This document shows, piece by piece, positions 24,719 through 33,575 of a DNA stretch of 64,000 bases. A program made the translations under genes and the position numbers. The notes below the pieces were generated by a model. That model had not been told where the DNA came from. It saw only the letters and a program-made list of their open reading frames with translations, and searched no databases. The DNA is from RGIG5612 sp045599965. GTDB taxonomy: Bacteria; Bacillota; Clostridia; Lachnospirales; Lachnospiraceae. Location of the stretch: NCBI GenBank assembly GCA_045599965.1, contig JAZRXA010000042.1, positions 1 through 64,000 on the forward strand, written 5' to 3'. Within the stretch, counting starts at the first letter, position 1, and every line of letters begins with the position of its first letter.

Positions 24719-25864
24719 TTATTCTCCTATCTTAACCCAAACTCTTTCTTTTGAACTCTTAACAACAGCTTCGCATATAAGCATATCGCGAAGACCATCT
24801 TCAAAAGTAGCAAAATCTTTTGAATTAGTGTTGCCTTCTTCAACTGCTTTATAAATGCATTTGAAATGTTGTTTGAATGTATCAGGGAATCCCTCTACAT
24901 GGCCACCTGGATAACTTACATAGTTGCCTGTTTCAGGAAGAAGAGTAGATGGGTCTTTTGTAGCTTTTTGGTTAAAGCCATCACGCTTTCCAATCCAAAG
25001 TTCGTTAGAATCTTCGCTGTCCCAATGAAGTGCACATTTGCTACCAGCTACAGAAACAACGATTTGGTTTTTATGTCCTGCAAAAACTTGAGAAATGTTG
25101 CAACATCCACGAGCTCCATTATCAAAGTGGAACAATACAGTACAATAATCTTCTGTATTGATAGGAACTTCTTCGTAGTCTTCTGGACGAAGTGCCATAC
25201 CGGAGTATGTTGCGATAGGTTTAAGAGGTTTTTTACGTGTTTTATGGAAAATCTCAAAGTCTGCTAAAACTTCAACAGCTTTTTGACCTGTAATCATTTC
25301 AACCATATCAATCCAATGAGAACCTATGTCTGAAAAGGCTCTAGATTCACCAGATTTATCAGGCTCTAAACGCCAACTATAGTCTGTATCAAGTAAAAGC
25401 CAGTCTTGAACGTAGCAACCTTGGATAGTAAATACGTCACCAACTTGGCCTTCTTTGACCATATTTTTCATCTGCATAACCTGTGGGTAATATCTGCAGT
25501 TAAAGTTTATAGCATTAACAATATTATGCTCTTTAGCATAATTAACTAATTCTCTTGCTTCTTCGACTGTAGTGGTAAAAGGTTTTTCGCAGATTGGGCA
25601 AATTCCTTGCTCCATAGCGAATTTAGCGATTTCATAATGAAGACTATTAGGAACACAAATATGTACTGTGTCAGGCTTTTCTGTAAGAAGCATTTCTTTG
25701 TAGTCTTCGTAAGCAGCTGGAATACAAAGATCTTCTGCTTTTTCTTTTGCACCTGCTGGGTCAGCAATTGCAACAACTTCAACATTTCCTAGGCGTCTAA
25801 GTGCCTCAATATGAGCAACACCAATAAAACCAACGCCTACTACACAAGCTTTAATTTTTTTCAT
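24719..25864 (-). CDS. Gfo/Idh/MocA family oxidoreductase
   Basis: 381 residues from the ATG that follows GAGGTG. Rossmann motif GVGFIGVAHIEALRRLG is at the N-terminus, the EKP motif is in CPICEKPFTT, and the substrate-side histidine is in DIGSHWIDMVEMI. This is an NAD(P)-dependent sugar or cyclitol dehydrogenase. It is first in the operon with two TIM-barrel proteins and driven by the promoter at 25897-25925. Oxidation of a glycoside or free sugar to a keto form is the likely reaction, but the position oxidised cannot be read from sequence. Confidence 0.9.
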   Translation of the reverse strand: MKKIKACVVGVGFIGVAHIEALRRLGNVEVVAIADPAGAKEKAEDLCIPAAYEDYKEMLLTEKPDTVHICVPNSLHYEIAKFAMEQGICPICEKPFTTTVEEARELVNYAKEHNIVNAINFNCRYYPQVMQMKNMVKEGQVGDVFTIQGCYVQDWLLLDTDYSWRLEPDKSGESRAFSDIGSHWIDMVEMITGQKAVEVLADFEIFHKTRKKPLKPIATYSGMALRPEDYEEVPINTEDYCTVLFHFDNGARGCCNISQVFAGHKNQIVVSVAGSKCALHWDSEDSNELWIGKRDGFNQKATKDPSTLLPETGNYVSYPGGHVEGFPDTFKQHFKCIYKAVEEGNTNSKDFATFEDGLRDMLICEAVVKSSKERVWVKIGE

Positions 25865-25896
25865 ATCACACCTCACAAAAATTAAATTACATTATG

Positions 25897-25925
25897 ATTA
25901 TATATTAATAATATGCCAAGTTCAA
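25897..25925 (-). promoter_or_regulatory. Promoter of the oxidoreductase/TIM-barrel operon
   Basis: Reading the minus strand: TTGAAC (25925-25920), a 17-base spacer, TATAAT (25902-25897). It is back to back with the plus-strand promoter at 25932. Confidence 0.75.
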
Positions 25926-25931
25926 TTAATC

Positions 25932-25960
25932 TTTACGAGGTAGATTTAATAGTGTAATAT
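25932..25960 (+). promoter_or_regulatory. Promoter of the acetyltransferase-deoC operon
   Basis: TTTACG (25932-25937), a 17-base spacer, TAATAT (25955-25960). Its -35 box is six bases from the -35 box of the divergent promoter. A small GGGCA-GTA-TGCCC hairpin (25978-25990) lies in the leader just before the ribosome binding site. Confidence 0.65.
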
Positions 25961-26004
25961 TATTAGAGATTATAAGGGGGCAGTATGCCCTTACGGGGGA
26001 AAAT

Positions 26005-26640
26005 ATGAGAGAAGAAGAAAAAATTCAAAAAGGTATTCTTTTTGCGCCACTAACACCTGAATTAGTGGAAATGAAACTTAAAACACATAACTTAAATACA
26101 GATTTTAATAAACTTTACGAAGATGAGACAGAAAAGCGCGAGGCAATATTAAAAGAAATGTTTGGCGAGTTTGGTGAAGGAAGTTTTATCCAAGGCCCGC
26201 TATACATGCACTACGGAAAACATACAAAAATTGGGAAACGCTTCTTTGGAAACTTCGATCTTCTTATTCAAGATGATGCAGAAGTTGTTATTGGAGATGA
26301 TTGCAACTTCGGACCTAGAGTAACAATCGTTACTCCTGTTCATCCATTACTTCCAAATGAAAGAAAATCTATGATTGATGCAAACGGTGTTGAAAAGCAC
26401 CTTTGCTATGCTAAGCCAGTTCATATTGGACATGACTGTTGGTTTGGTGCAAATGTTACTGTTTGCCCAGGCGTTACAATTGGAAATAATTGCGTTATTG
26501 CAGCGGGCTCAGTTGTAGTAGAAGATATTCCAGATAACTCTTTAGCCGGCGGAGTTCCAGCAAAAGTTATTAGAGAAATCACTGAAAAAGATAGCATGAT
26601 ATATAAACCTGAAATATTGGCAGATAATAAAGTTAAATAA
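26005..26640 (+). CDS. Sugar O-acetyltransferase (maltose/galactoside acetyltransferase family)
   Basis: 211 residues. The N-terminal helical cap is that of Maa/LacA enzymes. Left-handed beta-helix hexapeptides follow: HIGHDCWFGANVTVCPG with the catalytic His region, then VTIGNNCVIAAGSVV and the usual LAGGVPAKVIREI end. It transfers acetyl from acetyl-CoA to a sugar hydroxyl. It is the first gene of the plus-strand sugar operon; the site GGGGGA precedes the ATG. Confidence 0.93.
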   Translation: MREEEKIQKGILFAPLTPELVEMKLKTHNLNTDFNKLYEDETEKREAILKEMFGEFGEGSFIQGPLYMHYGKHTKIGKRFFGNFDLLIQDDAEVVIGDDCNFGPRVTIVTPVHPLLPNERKSMIDANGVEKHLCYAKPVHIGHDCWFGANVTVCPGVTIGNNCVIAAGSVVVEDIPDNSLAGGVPAKVIREITEKDSMIYKPEILADNKVK

Positions 26641-26659
26641 TTTTAAGGAGTACAAAATT

Positions 26660-27388
26660 ATGGAAAAAGTAACATCTAAAGACATAGCAGGGATGATTGA
26701 TTTATCTTTGCTTAATCCAACATTCACACATCAGGACGTAGTAGACGGACTTAGTCTTGCAAAAGAATATAATGTAGTTAGCGTTTGCGTTCGCCCATGC
26801 GACATCACACTTACAAAAGAAATGCTAGCTGGTACAGACATCAAAGTAACTACGGTTATCGGATTTCCACATGGAACTCACACAACTGAAACTAAGGTTT
26901 TCGAAACTGAGCAAGCTATTGACCTTGGTTGCGTAGAAGTTGATGTTGTTCAAAACATTAGTTACACACTCTCTGGAGAATATGACAAGGTAGAAGCTGA
27001 CCTTAAGGCAGTTGTTGATGCGGCACATGCTAAGGGAGCGCTTGTAAAAGTTATTTTTGAAAATGCTTATCTTAATGATGAACAAAAAATTAAACTTTGC
27101 GAAATATGTGCGAAAGTAGGAGCTGACTTTACTAAGACAGCTACTGGCTACGCTCCTTCTGGCGCAACACTTCATGACCTTAAACTCATGAGAGCTAACA
27201 CACCAGAAAACATGAAAGTTAAGGCAGCAGGCGGAGTTAGAACTTTAGATGCAGCTCTTAAAGTATTAGCTGTTGGCGGTTCTAGATTTGGCTGCACAAG
27301 AACAAAAACTATTATGGAAGAAGCACTTAAAAGAGAAGCTGAAGGCACATTAGTTCTTCCTGAAATTACAGAAGATACAGAATTATAA
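26660..27388 (+). CDS. deoC: Deoxyribose-phosphate aldolase-like protein
   Basis: 242 residues, DeoC family. VKVIFENAYL and the Schiff-base lysine in FTKTATGYAPSGATLHDLKLM are visible, as is VKAAGGVRTLDAAL with the second conserved lysine. Family reaction: 2-deoxyribose-5-phosphate to glyceraldehyde-3-phosphate and acetaldehyde. Lying inside an oxidoreductase/isomerase operon rather than with nucleoside genes, it may act on another aldol substrate. Confidence 0.9.
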   Translation: MEKVTSKDIAGMIDLSLLNPTFTHQDVVDGLSLAKEYNVVSVCVRPCDITLTKEMLAGTDIKVTTVIGFPHGTHTTETKVFETEQAIDLGCVEVDVVQNISYTLSGEYDKVEADLKAVVDAAHAKGALVKVIFENAYLNDEQKIKLCEICAKVGADFTKTATGYAPSGATLHDLKLMRANTPENMKVKAAGGVRTLDAALKVLAVGGSRFGCTRTKTIMEEALKREAEGTLVLPEITEDTEL

Positions 27389-27406
27389 AGTGTACGGGGG
27401 TTAATT

Positions 27407-28516
27407 ATGGGTAGTGTAGAAGAAATTAAAAAAATATTAGAAGATAGTACTATTCCGCAGCATCCAAAGAAAAAAGATTTTAGAATTGGATGTATCGGTT
27501 CTGGCTTTATTATGAGAGACTGCCACTTAGTTTCTTATAGAAACGCTGGCTTTAATCCGGTTGCTATTGCTTCAAGAACTAAAGCTCATGCTGAGGAAGT
27601 AGCTGATATGCATGCGATTCCAGTTGTTTACGATACATGGCAGGAATTAGTAAAAGATGAATCTTTAGATATCATCGATATTGCTTATCCACCAGATTGC
27701 CAGCCAGAAATAGTTAGAGAAGCGGTTAAGAATCCTAACCTCAAAGGTATTCTTTGCCAAAAGCCTGTTGCTATGGACCTTGCTGGTGCAAGAGAGATTG
27801 CATCATTAGGCGAGCAGTATGGAAAGAAAATCGCAATTAATTCAAATATGCGCTATGACCAATCTATGAGAGCTCTTAAAAAACTTCTTGATATGAACGA
27901 GCTTGGAGAGATTGTTGTAGCAACAGTTGAGATGAGAGCAATTCCTCACTGGCAAACTTTCCTTACGGAGTATGATAAGTTAGAAATCTTTGGAATGGGA
28001 ATTCATCATGTAGATTCATTTAGATATCTTTTTGGTGATCCAGAAAGCATTACATGCGTTTGCAGAACAGACCCAAGAAGTAAGTTCCCACATGTTGATG
28101 GAATTACACAATATACTTTCCATTATGCAAATGGACTTATGGCAACTAGCTTAGATGATGTTTGGGCTTGGCCAGAAGAACCTTGCGAGAAAGATATTTA
28201 TATTAAGTGGAGAGTAGAAGGAACAGAAGGTATGGCAGAAGGCACAATCGGATGGCCATTCTACCCAGATCCAGTTCCTAGCACATTAAGATTCACATCA
28301 AAGAATTATCCAAATCAGTGGATTGAACCTAAGTGGGATAAAGTATGGTTCCCAGATGCTTTCGAAGGAACAATGGCGTCACTTATGAGAGCAATTGAAG
28401 ACGATACTGAACCAGAAATTTCCGCAAAGGACAACATCATCACAATCGCATGTGTCGAGAGTTGTTATAAGTCGATAAAAGAGAAACGAACAGTAGAACT
28501 CAGCGAGCTATTATAA
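27407..28516 (+). CDS. Gfo/Idh/MocA family oxidoreductase with QKP instead of EKP
   Basis: 369 residues. Rossmann motif CIGSGFIMRDCHLVSYRNAG and the histidine in GMGIHHVDSFRYLFG are typical. The usual EKP is QKP here (LCQKPVAMDLAGA). An N-terminal extension of about 25 residues precedes the fold. It is an NAD(P)-dependent dehydrogenase of a sugar-like substrate. It is in the operon after deoC, with GGGGGT before the start. A stem-like CTCGC/GCGAG pair (28520-28551) separates it from the next gene. Confidence 0.9.
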   Translation: MGSVEEIKKILEDSTIPQHPKKKDFRIGCIGSGFIMRDCHLVSYRNAGFNPVAIASRTKAHAEEVADMHAIPVVYDTWQELVKDESLDIIDIAYPPDCQPEIVREAVKNPNLKGILCQKPVAMDLAGAREIASLGEQYGKKIAINSNMRYDQSMRALKKLLDMNELGEIVVATVEMRAIPHWQTFLTEYDKLEIFGMGIHHVDSFRYLFGDPESITCVCRTDPRSKFPHVDGITQYTFHYANGLMATSLDDVWAWPEEPCEKDIYIKWRVEGTEGMAEGTIGWPFYPDPVPSTLRFTSKNYPNQWIEPKWDKVWFPDAFEGTMASLMRAIEDDTEPEISAKDNIITIACVESCYKSIKEKRTVELSELL

Positions 28517-28573
28517 TAGCTCGCGATCATATAGTTCGTACGGGATGCGAGTAAATAAGAAAGGGGTAAATTT

Positions 28574-29476
28574 ATGATTAGTACAGGAATATTTACAGGA
28601 TATTATCCATATACATTAGATGAAACAATAAAAAGAATAAAAGAATCAGATTTTAACTGCGTGCAGTTAGATGTTTCTTTTAAAGATTTAGATGCAACAA
28701 AAGAACCGCTCACAAAGGAAAAAGCAAACATGATTAGAGATAAATTCAGAGATGCAAACCTTCCTATTATTGCGGTTTCAGCATATACAAACTTTATCCA
28801 TCCAGATCCAGAAATCAGAAAAGCAAACATTGAGTACCTTAAAATGATGATGAAATATGCTAGGGATTTAGGATGCCCTTATGTTGCTTCTGAAACAGGA
28901 ACATATAACGAAGAGAGCGATTGGGTTTGGGATGAAAGAAATGCATCACCAAAAGTATTTGATGAAGCTATTGCAATTATTAAAGATTTAGCTGCGTACG
29001 CTTATGATAATGGTGCAACTTTTATCGTAGAAAATTATGTTAATAATACGATAGGTAGTGTAGAGCAAGTTAAGAGAATGTTTGACGAAGTTGGAACAAA
29101 AGGTCTTGGACTTATTTGCGATCCTACAAACTATTTCGATGAAGCTCATTACGCTGATATAGATGGCACATTAAATAGTATCTTTGATAACTTAGCTCCA
29201 TATATGAAGATAGCTCATGCTAAGGACATCAGCAAAGCTGTTGATACATCTGAAAAGCATGCTGATATTGATGCTGATGCATCTCACTCATTTAGAGGTT
29301 CGGGAGCAATCGAACTTCCGGCAGCAGGATTAGGTAATCTTAACTACGAACTTTATGTTAAGAGATTAGCTGAGTGTCATCCAAATATTCCTCTTATTAT
29401 TGAGCATCTCGATGAAGGCGATATTGAAAGAGCAAAAGGATTTGTTGACGGAGTACTTAAGAAGGTTGGTGTTTAA
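28574..29476 (+). CDS. Xylose isomerase-like TIM-barrel epimerase/isomerase
   Basis: 300 residues. Metal-ligand elements: TFIVENYVNN (Glu), GLICDPTNYF (Asp), IAHAKDISK (His) and LIIEHLDEGD (Glu). An acidic insert near residue 215-235 (about EKHADIDADAS) lies in the loop before the last strands. It sits between a Gfo/Idh/MocA gene and a ROK kinase, which suggests interconversion of a keto-sugar before phosphorylation. The site AAAGGGG fixes the start. Confidence 0.88.
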   Translation: MISTGIFTGYYPYTLDETIKRIKESDFNCVQLDVSFKDLDATKEPLTKEKANMIRDKFRDANLPIIAVSAYTNFIHPDPEIRKANIEYLKMMMKYARDLGCPYVASETGTYNEESDWVWDERNASPKVFDEAIAIIKDLAAYAYDNGATFIVENYVNNTIGSVEQVKRMFDEVGTKGLGLICDPTNYFDEAHYADIDGTLNSIFDNLAPYMKIAHAKDISKAVDTSEKHADIDADASHSFRGSGAIELPAAGLGNLNYELYVKRLAECHPNIPLIIEHLDEGDIERAKGFVDGVLKKVGV

Positions 29477-29478
29477 TT

Positions 29479-30420
29479 ATGAATTATCGTGTTGGTGTTG
29501 ATATAGGTGGAATGAGTATCAAAGTTGGAGTTGTTGATGAGAACTTCAACATCGTTGCAAAACATGTAGTAGAAACTCCTGGTACTTTTGAAGAATCTAT
29601 GAAGGCTGCTGCTGATGCAGTTTATGAAGTTATTAAACCTTTAGGTATTGAAATAACAGACCTTCCATGCGTAGGAATTGGTACACCAGGTTCTATTTAT
29701 GAGACAGGTCGTCTTTGCTTTTCAAATAATACTAATTGGAAAGATGTTCCTATGCGTGAAGAACTTCAAAAATATATTCCTGTTCCAGTTTATATAGGAA
29801 ACGATGCTAACTGCGCTATTATCGGCGAGACTGTTGCCGGTGCTGCAAAAGGAAGAAAGCATGTAATTATGCTTACTCTTGGAACAGGCGTTGGTGGCGG
29901 AATAATCATCAATGGAAAAGTTTTCGCAGGTGGCAACGGAGTTGGTGCAGAATTAGGACATATGGTTCTTGTTCATGACGGCTATCCATGTACATGCGGA
30001 ATTAATGGATGCTTTGAATCTTATGGAAGCGCAACAGCACTTATGAGACAAACAAAAGAAGCTATCGAAGCTCATCCTGAATCAGCAATGGTTAAATGGG
30101 TAGAAGAAAACGGCGAAGTTAACGGAAAGACTGCTTTTGAATGTGCTAAGGCAGGCGATAAAGTTGCTATGGAAGTAGTAGATAATTATGCTTGCTATTT
30201 AGCAAACGGAATTGGTTCGCTTGTAAATATCTTTAGACCAGAGATTATTTTAATGGGTGGCGGAGTTTCTAATGCAGGCGATTTTCTTTTAGATAAGATA
30301 AGAGAGAATATGCCTAAATATACTTTCGCTTATGATGTAACAGGCTATCCGCCAATTGAACTAGCAACACTAGGAAATGATGCTGGAATTATCGGTGCAT
30401 CATATCAAGATATTATGTAA
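29479..30420 (+). CDS. ROK family sugar kinase (glucokinase-like)
   Basis: 313 residues. ATP-binding motif DIGGMSIKVGVVDE is at the start, the ROK zinc motif is CTCGINGCFESYGS, and the catalytic aspartate lies in GNDANCAIIGE. ROK members of this size phosphorylate glucose or related hexoses at C6. It starts two bases after the TIM-barrel stop and is the last catabolic gene before the ABC exporter genes. Confidence 0.92.
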   Translation: MNYRVGVDIGGMSIKVGVVDENFNIVAKHVVETPGTFEESMKAAADAVYEVIKPLGIEITDLPCVGIGTPGSIYETGRLCFSNNTNWKDVPMREELQKYIPVPVYIGNDANCAIIGETVAGAAKGRKHVIMLTLGTGVGGGIIINGKVFAGGNGVGAELGHMVLVHDGYPCTCGINGCFESYGSATALMRQTKEAIEAHPESAMVKWVEENGEVNGKTAFECAKAGDKVAMEVVDNYACYLANGIGSLVNIFRPEIILMGGGVSNAGDFLLDKIRENMPKYTFAYDVTGYPPIELATLGNDAGIIGASYQDIM

Positions 30421-30435
30421 ACGAGGTAAAGAAAA

Positions 30436-31389
30436 TTGATTGAGGTAAAAGACCTAGTAAAAAAGTATGGTGAAAAAGTCGCAATCGATGGGCTTAGTTT
30501 CAACATCAAAGAAGGAGAAGTAGTTGGACTTTTAGGACTTAATGGTGCTGGAAAAAGTACGACTATGAATTGCATCACGGGTTATATTGCTCCTACACAA
30601 GGAACAATTACTATCGGTGGCTATGACCTACTTAAAGATCCTAACAAGGCAAAAAGTTTAATCGGATATTTACCAGAACTTTTCTCATTTTATTCTGATA
30701 TGAGAATTGTTGAATATTTAGATTATGTTTGCGATATAAAAGGATTTCCAAAAGATGCCCAGAAAAGAAAAGAGCATATAGATGCAATATGCAAACAAAC
30801 TGGTATTTCACATCTTTCAGGAAGAATGATTAGAAACCTTTCTAAAGGTTATAAACAAAGAGTAGGTTTTGCACAGGCTCTTATTGGAAGTCCAAAAGTT
30901 ATTATTTTGGATGAGCCTACAGTAGGTCTTGACCCTTCTCAAATTATTGAGATTAGACAGCTTATTAAAGATTCTGGAAAAGATAGTACAGTAATTGTTT
31001 CATCTCATATTCTTTCAGAAATTCAAGCTATTTGCTCAAGGATTATTTTGATACATGAAGGAAAGATTGCTTTTGACGGTCCTATCGAGTCTATTGGAAA
31101 GAATATGACAGAAGGTAGTGAAGCTGTTATTAGAGTTAAAGGCGATCACGAAAAAATTGATAGCGTTTTAAGAAGTCTTGATGAAGTTAAAAAGTTTGAA
31201 AGACTTGAAGATAAAGAAAAAGATTGTGAAGATTATAATGTTGTTGCTAAGGAAGGTTATGATATTAGAGAAGTTTTGGCAAATGCTTTTGCTAAAGAAG
31301 GCTTAACACTTCTTCAACTTTATAGCAAAGAAATTTCTCTTGAAAGTACATTCCTTGCGTTAACAGGACAGAAGAAAGGCAGGGCATAA
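30436..31389 (+). CDS. ABC transporter ATP-binding protein (GldA/CcmA-like exporter type)
   Basis: 317 residues from a TTG start with GAGGTA upstream. Walker A is GLNGAGKSTTMN, the signature region is NLSKGYKQRVGFAQAL and Walker B is VIILDEPTVGLDP. After the nucleotide domain, about 100 residues form the DUF4162-like tail seen in ABC-2 exporters. It forms one unit with the next three genes, an arrangement known as the Gld-type ABC system in many non-gliding bacteria. The cargo is unknown. Confidence 0.92.
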   Translation: MIEVKDLVKKYGEKVAIDGLSFNIKEGEVVGLLGLNGAGKSTTMNCITGYIAPTQGTITIGGYDLLKDPNKAKSLIGYLPELFSFYSDMRIVEYLDYVCDIKGFPKDAQKRKEHIDAICKQTGISHLSGRMIRNLSKGYKQRVGFAQALIGSPKVIILDEPTVGLDPSQIIEIRQLIKDSGKDSTVIVSSHILSEIQAICSRIILIHEGKIAFDGPIESIGKNMTEGSEAVIRVKGDHEKIDSVLRSLDEVKKFERLEDKEKDCEDYNVVAKEGYDIREVLANAFAKEGLTLLQLYSKEISLESTFLALTGQKKGRA

Positions 31390-31390
31390 G

Positions 31391-32095
31391 ATGGGTTCTA
31401 TATTTAAAAGAGAAGTAAGAGCATACTTTAGAACACCTTTGGGATATGTAATTATTGCCGTTGCTTATTTCTTCTCAAACTATTATTTCTTTACATATAA
31501 CTTATATGGAAACACAACTGATTTTTCACAGTTGTTCGATTTATTATTCCCAGTAGTTTTATTCTTGGTTCCAGTTCTTACTATGAGACTGATGAGCGAA
31601 GAAAAAAAGACTAAGACAGACCAGATGCTTTTTACAGCACCTATTTCCAGACTCGGAATTATCATGGGAAAATATTTTGCAGCAGTTATAGTTTTCTTAA
31701 TAGCTATATCAGCAACTTTGCTAGATGCTGTAATCGCATCTTTCTATGGCAAGGTTGATTGGCCATGTATAATAGGAAACTTTATTGGCTTAGGCCTTTT
31801 AGGACTTGCTCTTATTGCTATTTGCCTTTTCCTTTCATCACTTACAGAAAGCCAGGTAATAGCAGCTGTTTTAGGATTTGCAGTTAGCTTATTCCTTATG
31901 CTAGTTGATGCAATTTCTTTAGTAGTTAAGAGTAAATTCTTCCAGGCATTCTTCGAATATATTTCATTTAATGAAAGGTATTCGCCTTTTACATTAGGAA
32001 TTGTAGAACTTCAAAATGTAATATTCTTTTTAAGCGTTGCAGCGCTATTTTGTGCAATTACAACTGCACTTTTAGAGCGCAAACGCTGGAATTAG
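31391..32095 (+). CDS. ABC-2 type permease (GldF-like)
   Basis: 234 residues with six membrane helices and the start segment FKREVRAYFRTPLGYVIIAVAYF that marks this permease family. It begins two bases after the ATPase stop. It is the membrane partner of the ATPase at 30436. Confidence 0.9.
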   Translation: MGSIFKREVRAYFRTPLGYVIIAVAYFFSNYYFFTYNLYGNTTDFSQLFDLLFPVVLFLVPVLTMRLMSEEKKTKTDQMLFTAPISRLGIIMGKYFAAVIVFLIAISATLLDAVIASFYGKVDWPCIIGNFIGLGLLGLALIAICLFLSSLTESQVIAAVLGFAVSLFLMLVDAISLVVKSKFFQAFFEYISFNERYSPFTLGIVELQNVIFFLSVAALFCAITTALLERKRWN

Positions 32096-32105
32096 AGGTG
32101 GCATC

Positions 32106-33575
32106 ATGAGAGATTTTTATAATAATAAAATTAAAAAATTATTTAAGACTGAAAGTGGCCGCCTTAATGGATTGTTTGCAATTCTTATTGTACTTATAGT
32201 TGCAATCGTATTTTTACTTAATGCGGTAACACGTTCAGCATCAGAGCATTTGCCTTTAAGTGCAGACTTAACAGCTAATGGCAATTTCGATCTTGGAGAA
32301 GATTCTAAAGAGGTTCTTTCTTTACTTGATGATAATATTAATATTTATGCCCTTGCTTCTAAAAATAGTTATGATGGCAATTCTTATTTAATTCAAGTAA
32401 GAAAGATATTAGAACAATATCCAAAGTTTAGTAAACATGTAAACTTAGAATTTGTTGATTTTGCAGCAGACCCTACATTCACTACACAATATCCAAATCT
32501 TGATTTATCAGAAGGTGATGTTTTGGTAGTAGGACCAGAATCAACTAAGCAAATTCAACTTGCTAGCATGTTTAATTATACTTACGACACAAACCAAAAT
32601 CTTAACATTACTGGTTCACGTGCAGAAGAAGCTATTTCATCTGCAATCGTTAGCGTAATTACTGAGGACCCAGTTAATGTTTCAGTACTTACAGGTAATG
32701 CTGTTTCAGAAGATAGAAACACATTAGAAGCGATTCTTGTTGATAATAACTTTGTTGTAAATGAACTTGATATGGTTACAGGAGATTTTAGTGAATCTGA
32801 AATTTTAGTTTTGCTTGCTCCACAACAAGATTTATCTGAAGACGTTCTTAAGAAGATTGATAGCTTCTTATATAACAATGGTGAGTATGGAAGAACATTA
32901 ATTTACTCAGCAGATGTTAATCAGCCTGAACTTCCTAACTTAGAAGTATTCTTAAGAGAGTGGGGAATTCAAATTGATAAAGGTGCTGTTTTTGAGACAG
33001 ATGAAAATAATGTTTATGGATATCAACCATATTATCCATTTACAAAATACACAGACGATACATTCGTTACATTACTTAGAGATCAATCAAAGAAAGTTTT
33101 AGTTCCACTAGCTAGACCAATAACAAAATTGTTTGATTTCAAAGATAATAAAACAGTAACACAACTTTTAGATTTTACATCAACAACAGGCGTTAGACCT
33201 GAGAACGCTGGCGAGAACTTTACTACAGATGATTCTATTAGAAGAGGACCTATGCCAGCTATGTTGTTCTCAACTCTTACAGTAGGTTCAGATGTAAAAC
33301 CAAGTCAGGTTCTTGTATCACCTTCAACAGCAATGTTCTCATCAACAATGCTTGGAAATACATCAATTGCTAACAGCGAATATTTAATCGCGATATTAAA
33401 TACTATTACTCAAAGAGAAGATGCAGTTTCCATTGAGGCTAAATCTTTAGCTGGAAATACACTTACTATTTCTTCTAAAGCTGCTTCAGCTTGGGGCGTT
33501 GTGCTTTGCATAGTTGTTCCAGTTCTTATACTTGCAGCAGGTATCTTAATCTACCTTAAACGGAGGTATAGATAG
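32106..33575 (+). CDS. GldG-family ABC component
   Basis: 489 residues. One membrane helix near residues 24-44, a large extracytoplasmic part (about 45-460) with the GldG features LTGNAVSEDRNTLEAIL and ILVLLAPQQDLSEDVLKKI, and a last helix followed by KRRYR. GldG-like proteins go with GldAF-type ABC exporters. It overlaps the next gene by one base. Confidence 0.88.
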   Translation: MRDFYNNKIKKLFKTESGRLNGLFAILIVLIVAIVFLLNAVTRSASEHLPLSADLTANGNFDLGEDSKEVLSLLDDNINIYALASKNSYDGNSYLIQVRKILEQYPKFSKHVNLEFVDFAADPTFTTQYPNLDLSEGDVLVVGPESTKQIQLASMFNYTYDTNQNLNITGSRAEEAISSAIVSVITEDPVNVSVLTGNAVSEDRNTLEAILVDNNFVVNELDMVTGDFSESEILVLLAPQQDLSEDVLKKIDSFLYNNGEYGRTLIYSADVNQPELPNLEVFLREWGIQIDKGAVFETDENNVYGYQPYYPFTKYTDDTFVTLLRDQSKKVLVPLARPITKLFDFKDNKTVTQLLDFTSTTGVRPENAGENFTTDDSIRRGPMPAMLFSTLTVGSDVKPSQVLVSPSTAMFSSTMLGNTSIANSEYLIAILNTITQREDAVSIEAKSLAGNTLTISSKAASAWGVVLCIVVPVLILAAGILIYLKRRYR

